Source: Leisingera sp. JC1 | GTDB taxonomy: Bacteria > Pseudomonadota > Alphaproteobacteria > Rhodobacterales > Rhodobacteraceae | Assembly: GCF_001679925.1 (NCBI RefSeq) | Contig: NZ_LYUZ01000125.1 | Span: 116,829 to 180,828, forward strand | Direction: 5' to 3' | DNA length: 64,000 bases | In this document: piece after piece, positions 1 to 8,088 of the stretch | Numbering within the stretch: the stretch's first letter is position 1 | Layout: the number at the start of each line of letters is the position of its first letter | The notes under the pieces: generated by a model | The model's database searches: none | The model's input: the letters and a program-made list of their open reading frames with translations, nothing else | Told to the model about the DNA's origin: nothing | Translations under genes and position numbers: made by a program

Positions 1-127
1 GTTCGGAACCGAGATCGACTATGAGGTGACGCTCCTGGAAAGCGGCTTCAAGTTCAACAACCCCAACGTCGCTGAGGCCTGCGGCTGCGGCGAGTCGATC
101 TCCTTCAAGGAAGCCCCCGGCACCTGA
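1..127 (+). CDS. IscA/ErpA/SufA-type iron-sulfur assembly protein (3' end only)
   Basis: The reading frame is open from base 2 and ends at TGA 125-127, so only the last 41 residues are present. They include FKFNNPNV followed by the CGCG pair that, in HesB/IscA/ErpA A-type carriers, provides the two C-terminal cysteines binding Fe-S clusters. Proteins of this family pass Fe-S clusters to apo-enzymes in the cytoplasm. The N-terminal half with the first conserved cysteine lies outside the window, so I cannot tell IscA, SufA and ErpA apart. A strong hairpin terminator follows 26 bases after the stop. Confidence 0.85.
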   Translation, partial: FGTEIDYEVTLLESGFKFNNPNVAEACGCGESISFKEAPGT

Positions 128-153
128 TCCGGCACAAGCGGACAGAAACCACA

Positions 154-178
154 GGGCGGGGCATTCCCCGCCCTTTTT
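154..178 (+). terminator. Rho-independent terminator after the IscA-type gene
   Basis: GGGCGGGG (154-161), loop CATT, CCCCGCCC (166-173), then five T. This is a perfect 8-bp GC stem followed by a U-tract, separating the Fe-S gene from tpiA. Confidence 0.9.
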
Positions 179-282
179 GCTGTTCTGGCCCCTGCTGCCT
201 TCCTGAAACTTCAAGCGAATTGCGCCGCCCCGCCACCGGTGCTACCAGTCACGCCCAAATGACAAGGATCGGAGGCACCCCC

Positions 283-1032
283 ATGCGGCGGAAACTGGCA
301 GCAGGCAATTGGAAGATGAACGGCACCGGCGGCAACCTCGCTGAACTGGCGGCGCTGGCCGAAAGCCATGGCGCCCCCGCCGCCGACATTCTGATCTGCC
401 CGCCCGCCACACTTCTGTCGCGCGCCGCGGACACCGCCCGGGGCAGCGCCGTCGCCATCGGCGGCCAGGATTGCCACGCAAACGCCTCCGGCGCCCACAC
501 CGGCGATCTGTCGGCGGCAATGCTTAAGGACGCCGGCGCCTCCGCCGTGATCCTCGGCCACTCCGAACGCCGCGCCGACCACGGTGAAACGGACGCCCAG
601 GTCTGCGCCAAGGCTGAGGCCGCCTTGGCCGAGGGCCTCACCGCGGTGATCTGCATCGGCGAAACCCTGGCGGAACGTGAGGCAGGCGACACGCTGAAAG
701 TGGCCGGCACTCAGATGGCAGGCTCTGTCCCGGCCAATGCCACCGGCAAAAATACCGTGATCGCCTATGAACCGGTCTGGGCCATCGGCACCGGCAAGGT
801 GCCGACCCTGGAACAGATTGCCGAAGTGCATGATTACCTGCGCGCTGAGCTCACCGCCCGTTTCGGGGCGGAAACCGCAGGCAGCATCCGCCTGCTCTAC
901 GGCGGCTCGGTCAAGCCTTCGAACGCGGGCGAAATCTTTGCTGTCTCCAACGTCGACGGCGCGCTGGTGGGCGGTGCAAGCCTCAAGGCCGCGGATTTCT
1001 CGCCGATCATCAGCGCTTTGGAAAACAGCTGA
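283..1032 (+). CDS. tpiA: Triose-phosphate isomerase
   Basis: Interconverts dihydroxyacetone phosphate and glyceraldehyde 3-phosphate in central carbon metabolism; cytoplasmic TIM barrel. At 249 residues it has normal family length. Active-site elements are all visible: GNWKMNG with the substrate lysine (K11), LGHSERR with the electrophilic histidine (H93), [12 protein letters not shown] with the catalytic glutamate (E163) and flexible loop 6, and the phosphate-binding LYGGSVKP and GALVGGASL near the end. ATG 283 is preferred to the upstream in-frame TTG at 220, because it has GGAGG at 271-275 and lets the protein begin just before the conserved NWKMN strand. It stands alone after a terminator, so is probably monocistronic. 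Confidence 0.97.
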   Translation: MRRKLAAGNWKMNGTGGNLAELAALAESHGAPAADILICPPATLLSRAADTARGSAVAIGGQDCHANASGAHTGDLSAAMLKDAGASAVILGHSERRADHGETDAQVCAKAEAALAEGLTAVICIGETLAEREAGDTLKVAGTQMAGSVPANATGKNTVIAYEPVWAIGTGKVPTLEQIAEVHDYLRAELTARFGAETAGSIRLLYGGSVKPSNAGEIFAVSNVDGALVGGASLKAADFSPIISALENS

Positions 1033-1061
1033 CATTCCGCTGCGGCGCTGACCTCGGGATT

Positions 1062-1156
1062 GAGTATTTCCAGAAAGATGAAACTCTGGCAGTTTTCACC
1101 TTTGCCAAATACTCCGGGGTGAATTGGCCCGGAGGGACAAGAGGGGCAGCGCCCCT
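1062..1156. repeat. Dispersed intergenic repeat, copy 1 (inverted pair)
   Basis: Contains an inverted partial copy (GAGTATTTCCAGAAAGATGAAA, 1062-1083) facing a direct copy (TTTCACCTTTGCCAAATACT, 1095-1114, then CCGGGG), followed by the palindromic tail AGGGGCAGCGCCCCT at 1142-1156. The same two-part unit recurs at 4661, 9363, 20257, 26737 and 61772. Confidence 0.7.
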
Positions 1157-1167
1157 GCCCTGAAACG

Positions 1168-1203
1168 AAAAACGCCCCGGAACTCCGGGGCGTTTTCTTT
1201 TGC
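1168..1203. terminator. Bidirectional terminator between tpiA and dctM
   Basis: AACGCCCCGG (1171-1180), loop AACT, CCGGGGCGTT (1185-1194): a perfect 10-bp stem flanked by A's on the left and T's on the right. It can stop both the leftward dctM transcript, ending at 1212, and rightward transcription. Confidence 0.92.
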
Positions 1204-1211
1204 GAACCTGC

Positions 1212-2588
1212 CTAGTTCGTTATGATCTCCGGCCCCATCACCGCGTTTGGCAGCACTGTCGACAGCCACGGCACGTAGGTGATCATGATCAGGAACACGA
1301 ACAAGACCGCCAGGAACGGCAGTGCGGCCCGCACGACGCCCATCATCGGCATCCCCGCCACGCCCGAGGTCACGAACAGGTTCAGGCCGACCGGCGGTGT
1401 GATCATGCCGATCTCCATGTTCACCACCATGATGATGCCCAGGTGGATCGGGTCGATGCCCAGCTCGATGGCAATCGGGAACACCAGCGGCGCCACGATC
1501 ACCAGCAGGCCCGAGGGCTCCATGAACTGGCCGCCGATCAGCAGGATCACGTTGACCACCACCAGGAACATCACCGGGCCGAAACCGGCAGACAGCATCG
1601 CATTGGCGATATGCTGCGGCACCTGCTCATCCGTCAGCACATGCTTCAGGATCAGCGCATTGGCGATCACGAACAAGAGCGTCACGGTCAGTTTCCCTGC
1701 CTCAAACAGCGTGTGCTTGGTGTCGCTGTGGAAGAACGCCGTCACCAGCGCATAGGGCTTCTTCATGAGCGGAGTCTTGGCCTCGCCCTCGCCGTTCGAC
1801 AGCGGCCCCATGTCCTTGTAGACAAAGGAGGCAATCAGGAAGGCATAGACCGCCGCCACCGCCGCCGCCTCGGTCGGAGTGAAGATGCCGCCATAGATGC
1901 CGCCCAGGATGATCACGATCAGGAACAGGCCCCAGCCGGCCTCGCGGCCAGAGGTGATGATCTCGCCCCAGCCCAGCCACTCGCCCTTCGGCAGGTTCTT
2001 GACCTTGGCCATCACATAGATGGTGACCATCAGGAACAGACCGGCCAGCAGGCCCGGGATGACGCCCGCCAGGAACATCCGCCCGACTGAGACCTCAACC
2101 GCGGCCGCATAGACCACCATCACGATCGACGGCGGGATCAGGATGCCCAGGGTGCCTGCGTTACAGATCACGCCCGCCGCAAACTCCTTGGTGTAGCCCA
2201 CCTGCCGCATGCCCGCGATCACGATGGAGCCGATGGCCACCACGGTCGCCGGAGAGGAGCCGGACAGCGCGGCAAACAGCATACAGGCAAAGACGCCCGC
2301 AATCGCCAGACCGCCCGGCAAATGGCCGACGCAAGCGATGGAGAAACGGATGATCCGCCGCGCCACGCCGCCAGTGGTCATGAATGACGACGCCAGGATG
2401 AAGAACGGGATCGCCAGCAGGGTGAAATGCCCCTCAAAAGCTTCAAACAGCGTACCCGCGACAGAGGCCAGCGAACTGTCGGAGTAGATCAGCAGAAAGA
2501 TGGTCGAGCTGAGGCCCAGCGACACCGCAATCGGCACCCCGATCAGCAAGAGGCCGATCACCATCGCAAAGAGGATTACCACTTCCAT
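1212..2588 (-). CDS. dctM: TRAP transporter large permease, C4-dicarboxylate type
   Basis: Large membrane subunit of a tripartite ATP-independent periplasmic transporter; 458 residues, the usual DctM length, almost entirely hydrophobic with about a dozen predicted membrane segments. The run AGVICNAGTLGILIPPSIVM near residue 140 and the C-terminal MVVNMEIGMITPPVGLNLFV match the conserved inverted-repeat transport motifs of the family. It is a Na+-coupled secondary transporter that works with DctQ and the periplasmic DctP. Its ATG shares a base with the dctQ stop (TGATG), indicating translational coupling. The substrate is inferred from the DctP type and the adjacent DctBD regulators. Confidence 0.95.
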   Translation of the reverse strand: MEVVILFAMVIGLLLIGVPIAVSLGLSSTIFLLIYSDSSLASVAGTLFEAFEGHFTLLAIPFFILASSFMTTGGVARRIIRFSIACVGHLPGGLAIAGVFACMLFAALSGSSPATVVAIGSIVIAGMRQVGYTKEFAAGVICNAGTLGILIPPSIVMVVYAAAVEVSVGRMFLAGVIPGLLAGLFLMVTIYVMAKVKNLPKGEWLGWGEIITSGREAGWGLFLIVIILGGIYGGIFTPTEAAAVAAVYAFLIASFVYKDMGPLSNGEGEAKTPLMKKPYALVTAFFHSDTKHTLFEAGKLTVTLLFVIANALILKHVLTDEQVPQHIANAMLSAGFGPVMFLVVVNVILLIGGQFMEPSGLLVIVAPLVFPIAIELGIDPIHLGIIMVVNMEIGMITPPVGLNLFVTSGVAGMPMMGVVRAALPFLAVLFVFLIMITYVPWLSTVLPNAVMGPEIITN

Positions 2589-3265
2589 CAGTCATGCTCC
2601 CCGCGCTGCGCCTGCACTTCTGCAATTTCATCTTCAACTTCATGGCTGGCGACCAGCCGGTCAGCCTCGCCGCGGGCAATCTGGAACGCCGCCTGGATGA
2701 AGCGGAACACCAAGAGCAGCATCGACACCGGCAGCACGACGTAAGGCACAACCTTCGGCAGTTTTTCGTAGGAATCGCCGTAGTTGATCGCATCTTCCAG
2801 AAACTTGAACAGCCCCACCATCGGCACGTCCTGCACCTCATAGAAGCTCTGGCTGCGCGCCTTCATGTCCAGCCCGGTCGGGAACCAGCGGCCCGAGGTG
2901 GGCGGCAGGTCCGCAAACACCGCCCAATAGTCATAGGCGCCCTTCAGCAAGAGCAGCGAAAACACGATGCAGCAGCCTGCGGCAAACAGGCCAACCGCCT
3001 TGCGCGCGCCGGGCGACAGCATGTTGACGATGGCATCGACGCCCAGATGCGCGTGGGTCTTGACCGCGTAAGACGCACCCAGCAGCACCAGCCAGGCAAA
3101 CAGGAACACGGTCAGCTCCAGCGCCCATAGAATGTTGGAATTGAACACGAAGCGCGCGATCACATTGGCAAAGGTAATCGCCGTCATCAGCCCCAGCAGA
3201 AGCGCGATAAGAGTTTCTTCGAGTGAATTGATAAGCCCGCTCGGGCCGGTTCTGGACCCCGCCAT
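2588..3265 (-). CDS. dctQ: TRAP transporter small permease
   Basis: Small membrane subunit of the TRAP system, 225 residues. Hydrophobic segments fit the four-helix DctQ fold: ETLIALLLGLMTAITFANVI near the N-terminus with the nearby Trp/Leu-rich ALELTVFLFAWLVLLGASYA, a third around residue 90, and a fourth around residue 180. It is longer than simple DctQ proteins (about 160-180 residues) because of an insertion of some 50 residues between helices 3 and 4 (SGRWFPTGLDMKARSQSFYE and beyond), an arrangement found in a subset of DctQ proteins. It overlaps dctM at its stop and follows dctP after about 100 bases, so all three should be one transcript. Confidence 0.92.
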   Translation of the reverse strand: MAGSRTGPSGLINSLEETLIALLLGLMTAITFANVIARFVFNSNILWALELTVFLFAWLVLLGASYAVKTHAHLGVDAIVNMLSPGARKAVGLFAAGCCIVFSLLLLKGAYDYWAVFADLPPTSGRWFPTGLDMKARSQSFYEVQDVPMVGLFKFLEDAINYGDSYEKLPKVVPYVVLPVSMLLLVFRFIQAAFQIARGEADRLVASHEVEDEIAEVQAQRGEHD

Positions 3266-3366
3266 GGCTGCCTCCCAAGTTTTGCGGAAAGTAGGGGTGC
3301 AGGCGGCGGATCCCCGCGCCGCCTGCGGTCACGGGGCGCCCGCGCAGGGCACCCCGGAGGTGGCCC

Positions 3367-4368
3367 TTAGAGGCCGGTGTTGATGGCTTGCGCCGCGTCG
3401 ATCTTCTCCTGGCCGACGTCGCCTGCGAATTTCTCCCACACAGGCTTCATCGCCTCGACCCAGGCCGCGCGCTGCTCAGGGGTCAGTTCGCGCACCACGC
3501 CGCCGGCGTCGATGATCGCCTGGCGTGCTTCGCCGTTCACCTTGGTCGACTCGGCGTTCCGCACCGCGGTCACCTCGTTCAGGATGGTCAGGAACTGGTC
3601 GCGCACTGCCGGATCCAGGCTGTCCAGCCAGTCCACGGAGGTCACCACCAGATAATCCAGCGCGCCGTGGTTGGTCTCGGTGATGCCGTCCTGCACCTCA
3701 AAGAACTTCTTGCCGTAGATGTTGGACCAGGTGTTTTCCTGACCGTCGACAACTCCCTGCTGCAGCGCGCCGTACACTTCGGAGAACGCCATTTTCTGCG
3801 GCGAGCCGCCGATCGCTTCCATCTGCGCCACCAGCACGTCAGAGGACTGCACGCGGAACTTCAGCCCGTTGGCGTCTTCCGGCGCCACCAGCGGCTTGTT
3901 GGCGGACATCTGCTTCATGCCGTTGTGCCAGTAGCCCAGCCCCTGCAGGCCGCGGCGCTGCATCGAGTTCAGCATCTCCTGGCCGGTCTCGGACGCCTGG
4001 AAGGCATCGACTGCCTCGATGTTCTTGAACATGAACGGCAGGTCGAACAGGCGGAACTGCTTGGTGAACTTCTCGAACTTCGACAGCGAGGGCGCGGCCA
4101 GCTGCACGTCGCCTTGCAGCATCGCTTCCAGCACCTTGTTGTCATTGTACAGGGTGGAGTTCGGATAGACCTCCATGCACATGGTGCCGTTCATTTCCTC
4201 GTTCACGCGCTTTTCCAGCAGCGCCGCAGCAATCCCCTTGGGGTGCTTGTCGGTGTTGGTGACGTGGCTGAACTTCACCACGATCTCGCCGTCGTCACAG
4301 GCGGCGCTTGCGGCGCCTGCGGAAACGGCCAGTGCCAATGCGGTGGCGGCAGTTGTAAGGAATTTCAT
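3367..4368 (-). CDS. dctP: TRAP transporter periplasmic solute-binding protein, DctP family
   Basis: Periplasmic receptor that captures the substrate and hands it to DctQM; 333 residues. The start at 4368 has a clear Shine-Dalgarno (GGAGG, 4376-4380 on the complement) and gives a typical Sec signal peptide, MKFLTTAATALALAVSAGA, cleaved near ASAA. The family arginine that pairs with the substrate carboxylate lies in LKFRVQSSDV, and EVYGALQQGVVDGQENTWSN is the DctP signature. A longer frame upstream is not used. First gene of dctPQM. The 690-base upstream region carries three inverted repeats that are probably regulator binding sites. C4-dicarboxylate specificity is the family default; other organic acids are possible. 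Confidence 0.94.
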   Translation of the reverse strand: MKFLTTAATALALAVSAGAASAACDDGEIVVKFSHVTNTDKHPKGIAAALLEKRVNEEMNGTMCMEVYPNSTLYNDNKVLEAMLQGDVQLAAPSLSKFEKFTKQFRLFDLPFMFKNIEAVDAFQASETGQEMLNSMQRRGLQGLGYWHNGMKQMSANKPLVAPEDANGLKFRVQSSDVLVAQMEAIGGSPQKMAFSEVYGALQQGVVDGQENTWSNIYGKKFFEVQDGITETNHGALDYLVVTSVDWLDSLDPAVRDQFLTILNEVTAVRNAESTKVNGEARQAIIDAGGVVRELTPEQRAAWVEAMKPVWEKFAGDVGQEKIDAAQAINTGL

Positions 4369-4451
4369 GGTTTTTCCTCCCAGAAAAATCGTCTGTAAAT
4401 CCGATGGTGCACTCAGCGCATGGCTGAGGCCTGGCAAAAGCATCCCAAGTT

Positions 4452-4463
4452 GCGGAAAACCGC
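4452..4463. promoter_or_regulatory. Candidate DctD operator, weaker copy
   Basis: GCGGAAAACCGC with flanking TTG on the left and CAA four bases beyond the right arm, 84 bases upstream of the dctP start. It repeats the core of the perfect palindrome at 4596-4617. Confidence 0.45.
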
Positions 4464-4563
4464 TCAACAGTTGATTCGGGAATCACGGCGGCACGGGATT
4501 TTCCGCAATTTTGCATAGCCTTACGAGCCGGACCTAATGAACCCGCGGTGCGCCTGGAGAAAG

Positions 4564-4583
4564 CTGTGCGAAATCCCGCACAG
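4564..4583. promoter_or_regulatory. Candidate DctD operator
   Basis: CTGTGCG-N6-CGCACAG, a perfect 7-bp inverted repeat. Its centre is 33 bases, about three helical turns, from the next palindrome, an arrangement typical of cooperative enhancer binding by NtrC/DctD-type activators. The binding protein is inferred from the neighbouring dctD gene. Confidence 0.6.
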
Positions 4584-4595
4584 GGCTTTCCGGGC

Positions 4596-4617
4596 TTTGT
4601 GCGGAAAACCGCACAAA
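4596..4617. promoter_or_regulatory. Candidate DctD operator, strongest copy
   Basis: TTTGTGCGG-AAAA-CCGCACAAA, perfect 9-bp arms around a 4-base spacer, about 230 bases upstream of dctP. The shared TGTGCG/CGCACA half-sites with 4564-4583 argue for one dimeric regulator. Confidence 0.65.
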
Positions 4618-4660
4618 TGTTAGCGCCAGACAAATGATCCGGGAATCATAGCCTTCTTCT

Positions 4661-4680
4661 TCTTTGCAAAAATACTCCCG
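4661..4680 (+). repeat. Dispersed intergenic repeat, copy 2 (5' half only)
   Basis: TCTTTGCAAAAATACTCCCG is the AAATACTCC half of the family described at 1062; the G-rich palindromic tail is not recognisable here. Confidence 0.45.
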
Positions 4681-5060
4681 TCCCATTGCCGGTCAGGCGG
4701 CTATGGCTCCGCGAGGAGAGGCTCCCGGCCTCTCTCAATGCGCCCCGGCCCGGGGTGTTGCGTACCTACCGTACGCACCGCTTGCCGCTCCTTAACCCGG
4801 GCTTGCGATACTCTTTCCCGTCGCGACACCGGTGCGGACTGACACCCCGCACCACCAGGAGATCACAGGGCCCCCGAGACCACCTCTTCATTGGGTGCAG
4901 GGGCGTCCCGCACCGAAGGCTTCAGCGGACACGGGGGCTTGCGACCCCCGTCCTCCCTCCGCCCATGGCCCCAATGGGGCTTCCCGGCGGCGCCGCCTCC
5001 TTAACCACCCCGGCCTCAGCGCCGGACAGAACGACCCCCAAGGCTCCCAGGCCCGCCCCC
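4681..5060. other. Non-coding stretch between the dct operators and dctD
   Basis: About 380 bases with no credible gene; long open frames here are antisense to dctD or composition artefacts. It holds several hairpins: TGCGTAC/GTACGCA (about 4756-4780) and ACGGGGG/CCCCCGT (4931-4951). The latter could end leftward transcription from dctBD. Segments around 4719-4775 resemble 52073-52110 (GCTCCCGGCCTCTC followed by a GTGTTGC element), a possible second intergenic repeat type. Confidence 0.5.
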
Positions 5061-6290
5061 TCAGCGGCGGAAATCCTCGGGCCGGATGCCATAGCGGGCC
5101 AGCTTGTCATAAAACGTCTTGCGCGGCAGCTTCAGAGCTTCGGCGGCCGCAGCCGCGCGCCCGTTGGCCCGGCCCAGCGCCGCAATCAGCAGCGACCGCT
5201 CCACCTGCGCCATCTGCTCTGCCAGCCCCAGCCCGGCCGCGGCGGCGGCCTCCTCCGGCATCCCCAGCACAAAGCGCATCGCCGCCGACATCAGCGACCG
5301 CGCATTGCCCGGCCAGTCCTGCGCCATCAGCGCCGCCAGATGCTCCTGGCTGATCTCCGGCGGCTCGATCCCCGCCTGCTCTGCCGCCTGCGCCACGTAA
5401 TGGCGGAACAGCACCGGAATATCGCCCGGACGCTCCGCCAGCGACGGGATCCGCACCCGCATCACATCCAGCCGGTAAAACAGATCGGCACTGAACCCGC
5501 CCGCTTCTGCCTTGCCCGCCAGATCAGCGCTGGAACCCGCGATGATCCGCACCCCGCCGCCCTGCTCCAATTGCGCCAGCAGCGCATACTGCGCCGCCTC
5601 CGGCAGCGCCTGCACCTCATCCAGAAACAGCGAACCGCCCGCCGCCTCCTGGCACAGTTCCGCAACTGTCTCTGCCGCCAGCCCGGCGGCAGGGCGTTTC
5701 ACAAACGGGCCTTGCGCGGCAGGCGACATCAAGTGGATAACCTCCGCCACCTTGGAAATGCCGCTGCCCGGCGCGCCTGTCACCAGCACCTCTGCCCCGG
5801 TCGGCGCCACCGCCCGCACCCGCTGGCGCATTTCCTTGGCCTGCGGCGAGGTCCCGAACAGCAGCCGCGCTGCCGGGTCGCCGGTCTCCAGCTGGTGCTT
5901 CAGCCGCCGGTTCTCCAGCACCAGCGCCCGGGTCTTCAGGGCGCGCTCCAAGACCGGCAGGAAGTCGGCGGGCGCGCAGGGTTTCTCAAGGAAATCAAAC
6001 GCCCCCTGTGACATCGCCTTCACCGCCATCGGAATGTCGCCCTCGCCGGTCAGCAGCACCACCGGCAGCTCCTCGTCCATGCCGCGGGCATAGTCCAGCA
6101 GGTGAAACCCGTCCCGCCCCGGCATCCGGATATCCGACACGATAATGCCTTCAAACGCGGGGGTGATGTGATCCTTGGCCGCCACAAACGACCCGCAGAC
6201 AACTACATCCAGATCGTTCAGTTCCAGCGTCTGCGCCAGCGCCTCGCGCACCGCCGCGTCGTCATCCACCAGCAGCACCTTGCAGGTCAT
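5061..6290 (-). CDS. dctD: DctD-family response regulator, degenerate AAA+ domain
   Basis: Response regulator of the DctBD pair, 409 residues. Receiver domain at residues 1-120: acidic DDD at 9-11, phospho-acceptor D53 in SDIRMPG, and K103 in LEKP. The AAA+ domain (about 140-330) keeps a Walker B (GGSLFLDEVQA, 219-228) and LFYRLDVMRVRIPSLAERPGDI, but Walker A reads GAPGSGISK (172-180) and the GAFTGA loop that contacts sigma-54 is missing, with roughly 25 residues deleted compared with classical DctD. A Fis-type helix-turn-helix ends the protein (GRANGRAAAAAEALKLPRKTFYDKLARYGI). The start at 6290 overlaps the dctB stop by ATGA. It probably binds the palindromes upstream of dctP, but may not act through sigma-54. 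Confidence 0.88.
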   Translation of the reverse strand: MTCKVLLVDDDAAVREALAQTLELNDLDVVVCGSFVAAKDHITPAFEGIIVSDIRMPGRDGFHLLDYARGMDEELPVVLLTGEGDIPMAVKAMSQGAFDFLEKPCAPADFLPVLERALKTRALVLENRRLKHQLETGDPAARLLFGTSPQAKEMRQRVRAVAPTGAEVLVTGAPGSGISKVAEVIHLMSPAAQGPFVKRPAAGLAAETVAELCQEAAGGSLFLDEVQALPEAAQYALLAQLEQGGGVRIIAGSSADLAGKAEAGGFSADLFYRLDVMRVRIPSLAERPGDIPVLFRHYVAQAAEQAGIEPPEISQEHLAALMAQDWPGNARSLMSAAMRFVLGMPEEAAAAAGLGLAEQMAQVERSLLIAALGRANGRAAAAAEALKLPRKTFYDKLARYGIRPEDFRR

Positions 6291-8029
6291 GCGGCATCCC
6301 CCTTCTCTTCCGCTTCGCGCCACGGCTCCAGCTCCACCGTGAAAACCGCGCCGCCGCCGGTATTGGCACCGCGGATATTGCCGCCAAAGCTCTGCACCAG
6401 CCCATAGGAGATCGACAGCCCCAGCCCCATGCCCTCAGAGCTGCCCACCGCCTTGGTGGAATAGAACGGATCGAACATTTTCTCCGGCTCCTTGATGCCG
6501 GGGCCGCTGTCCTGCACCCGCACCTGCAGCCGCGGCCCGGTGTCGACAGAGATCGAGATCACCTTCTCCACCTGCCCCTGCATTGCATCCGAGGCATTGT
6601 TGATCAGGTTCACAAACACCTGCGTCAGCCGCACCTCGCCGCCCCAGGCATGGACCGGTCCGCCGCAGGCTGCCGCGTTCCAGCGCAGGTCAATCTGGTC
6701 GGCCTTCAGCCGCGGCGCAGTCAGCTCCACCGCGGTGCCGATCACCTGCACCAGGTCGACCTGCCCCATCGGCTCGCTCTCATTGCGGGCAAAGGCGCGC
6801 AGGTTCTTGATGATCCGCGCCATCCGCGCCGCCATGTCGGCAATCCGGCCCAGGTTTTCGCCGGTCCGCTCCGCCTTGCCGCGCTCCAGGAAGGCGGCGC
6901 CGTTCTCGGCATACTGCTGAATGGCCATCAGGGGCTGGTTCAGCTCATGGCTGATGCCTGCTGACATCTGACCGAGGGCCGACAGCTTGCCCGCCTGCAC
7001 CAGCTCCTGCTGCGCCCGCTTCAGGGCCGCCTCGGCCTCCTCGCGCTCGCGCACCTCGCGGCGCAGCTGGGTGTTGGCAGCCGACAGGTCGCGGGTGCGC
7101 TGCTCAACCCGGCTCTCCAGCACCGCATTGGCCTCCGCCAGGGTGCGCCGCCGTTCCATCACGATGAACAGCATCGCCCCAAACGCCAGGCACACCGCCG
7201 CCACCGCCGCCGCCTGCAGCATCGCAATCCGCCGGGCCGGCGCCACATCCACCAGGATCTCGCCGGTCATGCCAATGAGCGGCAGGTCCACCGACAGATG
7301 CAGCGCCCGGGCCGGCAGATAGGGGCTGCCCCGCACGGTCCAGATCTCATGCTCGGAGTGGAAATCCCGGCCCGTCACACTTGGGGTCTGCCCCTCCGCG
7401 CCGCGGCGCCAGAACAGCAGCTCCGCCCGGTTGGAAATGAACACCTCACCGTTTTGGCTGCTGAAATACACCGCAGGCAGCGAGCCGCGCCAGGTCTGCT
7501 CCACGTCATTCACATCCGCCGCCACAACCAGCGCCCCGCGCACACCGCCAGGCCGGAACACCGGCGCGGCATAGAAATACGCCCGCCGCCCGTCCTTCTG
7601 CAGAACCGCATGGCCGGTGCCCATGGCCCCCTGCATGGCGCGGATGAAATAGGCCTGATCCGCCACGTCCGGCCCGGAAATCCCCTCCGCCGCCGCCAGC
7701 ACCCGCCCGTCCGCGGCAGCAAAGAACACATCCAGCGCCGCGGTCTTGTCAGCGACCGCGCGCAGCAGCTTCGCCGCCTCGTCTTGCGCTGCAGGCGTCG
7801 AGAGGTCTGCCAGTCCCGGATGCTCCGCCGTCAGAACTGCCAGTTCCTGATAGACCTGCAGCTGGGTGCTGACCCGGTCCGAGGCCAGCGCCAGATCCGC
7901 CGCGCTGCGCTCTGCCAGGCTGGTCAATGCCTGACGGTAGCCATAGGACCAGACCGCAAGCGCCAAGGCCGCCACGGCCACAAGGAACCCGGCGGGCAGG
8001 CTCCAGCGAAGATAGTGCTGTGTTTTCAT
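6287..8029 (-). CDS. dctB: C4-dicarboxylate sensor histidine kinase
   Basis: Membrane sensor kinase of 580 residues that phosphorylates DctD. Order: an N-terminal membrane segment (residues 10-28), a periplasmic double-PAS/Cache sensor (about 30-270), a second membrane segment (about 272-292), a coiled coil rich in E/R/A (about 300-345), the H-box ISHELNQPLMAIQQYAENGA with phospho-acceptor H361, and a HATPase domain with VNLINNASDAM (N box), DSGPGI (G1), FYSTKAVGSSEGMGLGLSI (F and G2). The length and NQP after the H-box are characteristic of the DctB/NtrB class. It precedes and overlaps dctD, and lies head-to-head with the P450 gene 59 bases away. Confidence 0.93.
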   Translation of the reverse strand: MKTQHYLRWSLPAGFLVAVAALALAVWSYGYRQALTSLAERSAADLALASDRVSTQLQVYQELAVLTAEHPGLADLSTPAAQDEAAKLLRAVADKTAALDVFFAAADGRVLAAAEGISGPDVADQAYFIRAMQGAMGTGHAVLQKDGRRAYFYAAPVFRPGGVRGALVVAADVNDVEQTWRGSLPAVYFSSQNGEVFISNRAELLFWRRGAEGQTPSVTGRDFHSEHEIWTVRGSPYLPARALHLSVDLPLIGMTGEILVDVAPARRIAMLQAAAVAAVCLAFGAMLFIVMERRRTLAEANAVLESRVEQRTRDLSAANTQLRREVREREEAEAALKRAQQELVQAGKLSALGQMSAGISHELNQPLMAIQQYAENGAAFLERGKAERTGENLGRIADMAARMARIIKNLRAFARNESEPMGQVDLVQVIGTAVELTAPRLKADQIDLRWNAAACGGPVHAWGGEVRLTQVFVNLINNASDAMQGQVEKVISISVDTGPRLQVRVQDSGPGIKEPEKMFDPFYSTKAVGSSEGMGLGLSISYGLVQSFGGNIRGANTGGGAVFTVELEPWREAEEKGDAA

Positions 8030-8088
8030 TGCGGCACGTTATCAAAGCGCCCCTTGCATTGACCAGACGCAACAGCAACAACCGGTAT

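Noticed and set aside
4418-4431. GG-N10-GC element on the minus strand as a possible sigma-54 promoter for dctP
   Set aside because: Only the invariant GG/GC pairs fit (GGCCT...ATGC); the rest is poor against TGGCAC-N5-TTGC. Such pairs are common in GC-rich DNA, and the DctD protein lacks its sigma-54 contact loop.
4686-6011. Long plus-strand open frame of 441 codons
   Set aside because: It runs antisense through dctD, is Arg/Pro/His rich and shows no family motif. It is a shadow of high-GC coding on the other strand. The same applies to the other long antisense frames in cox, dnaB, cysI and purF.
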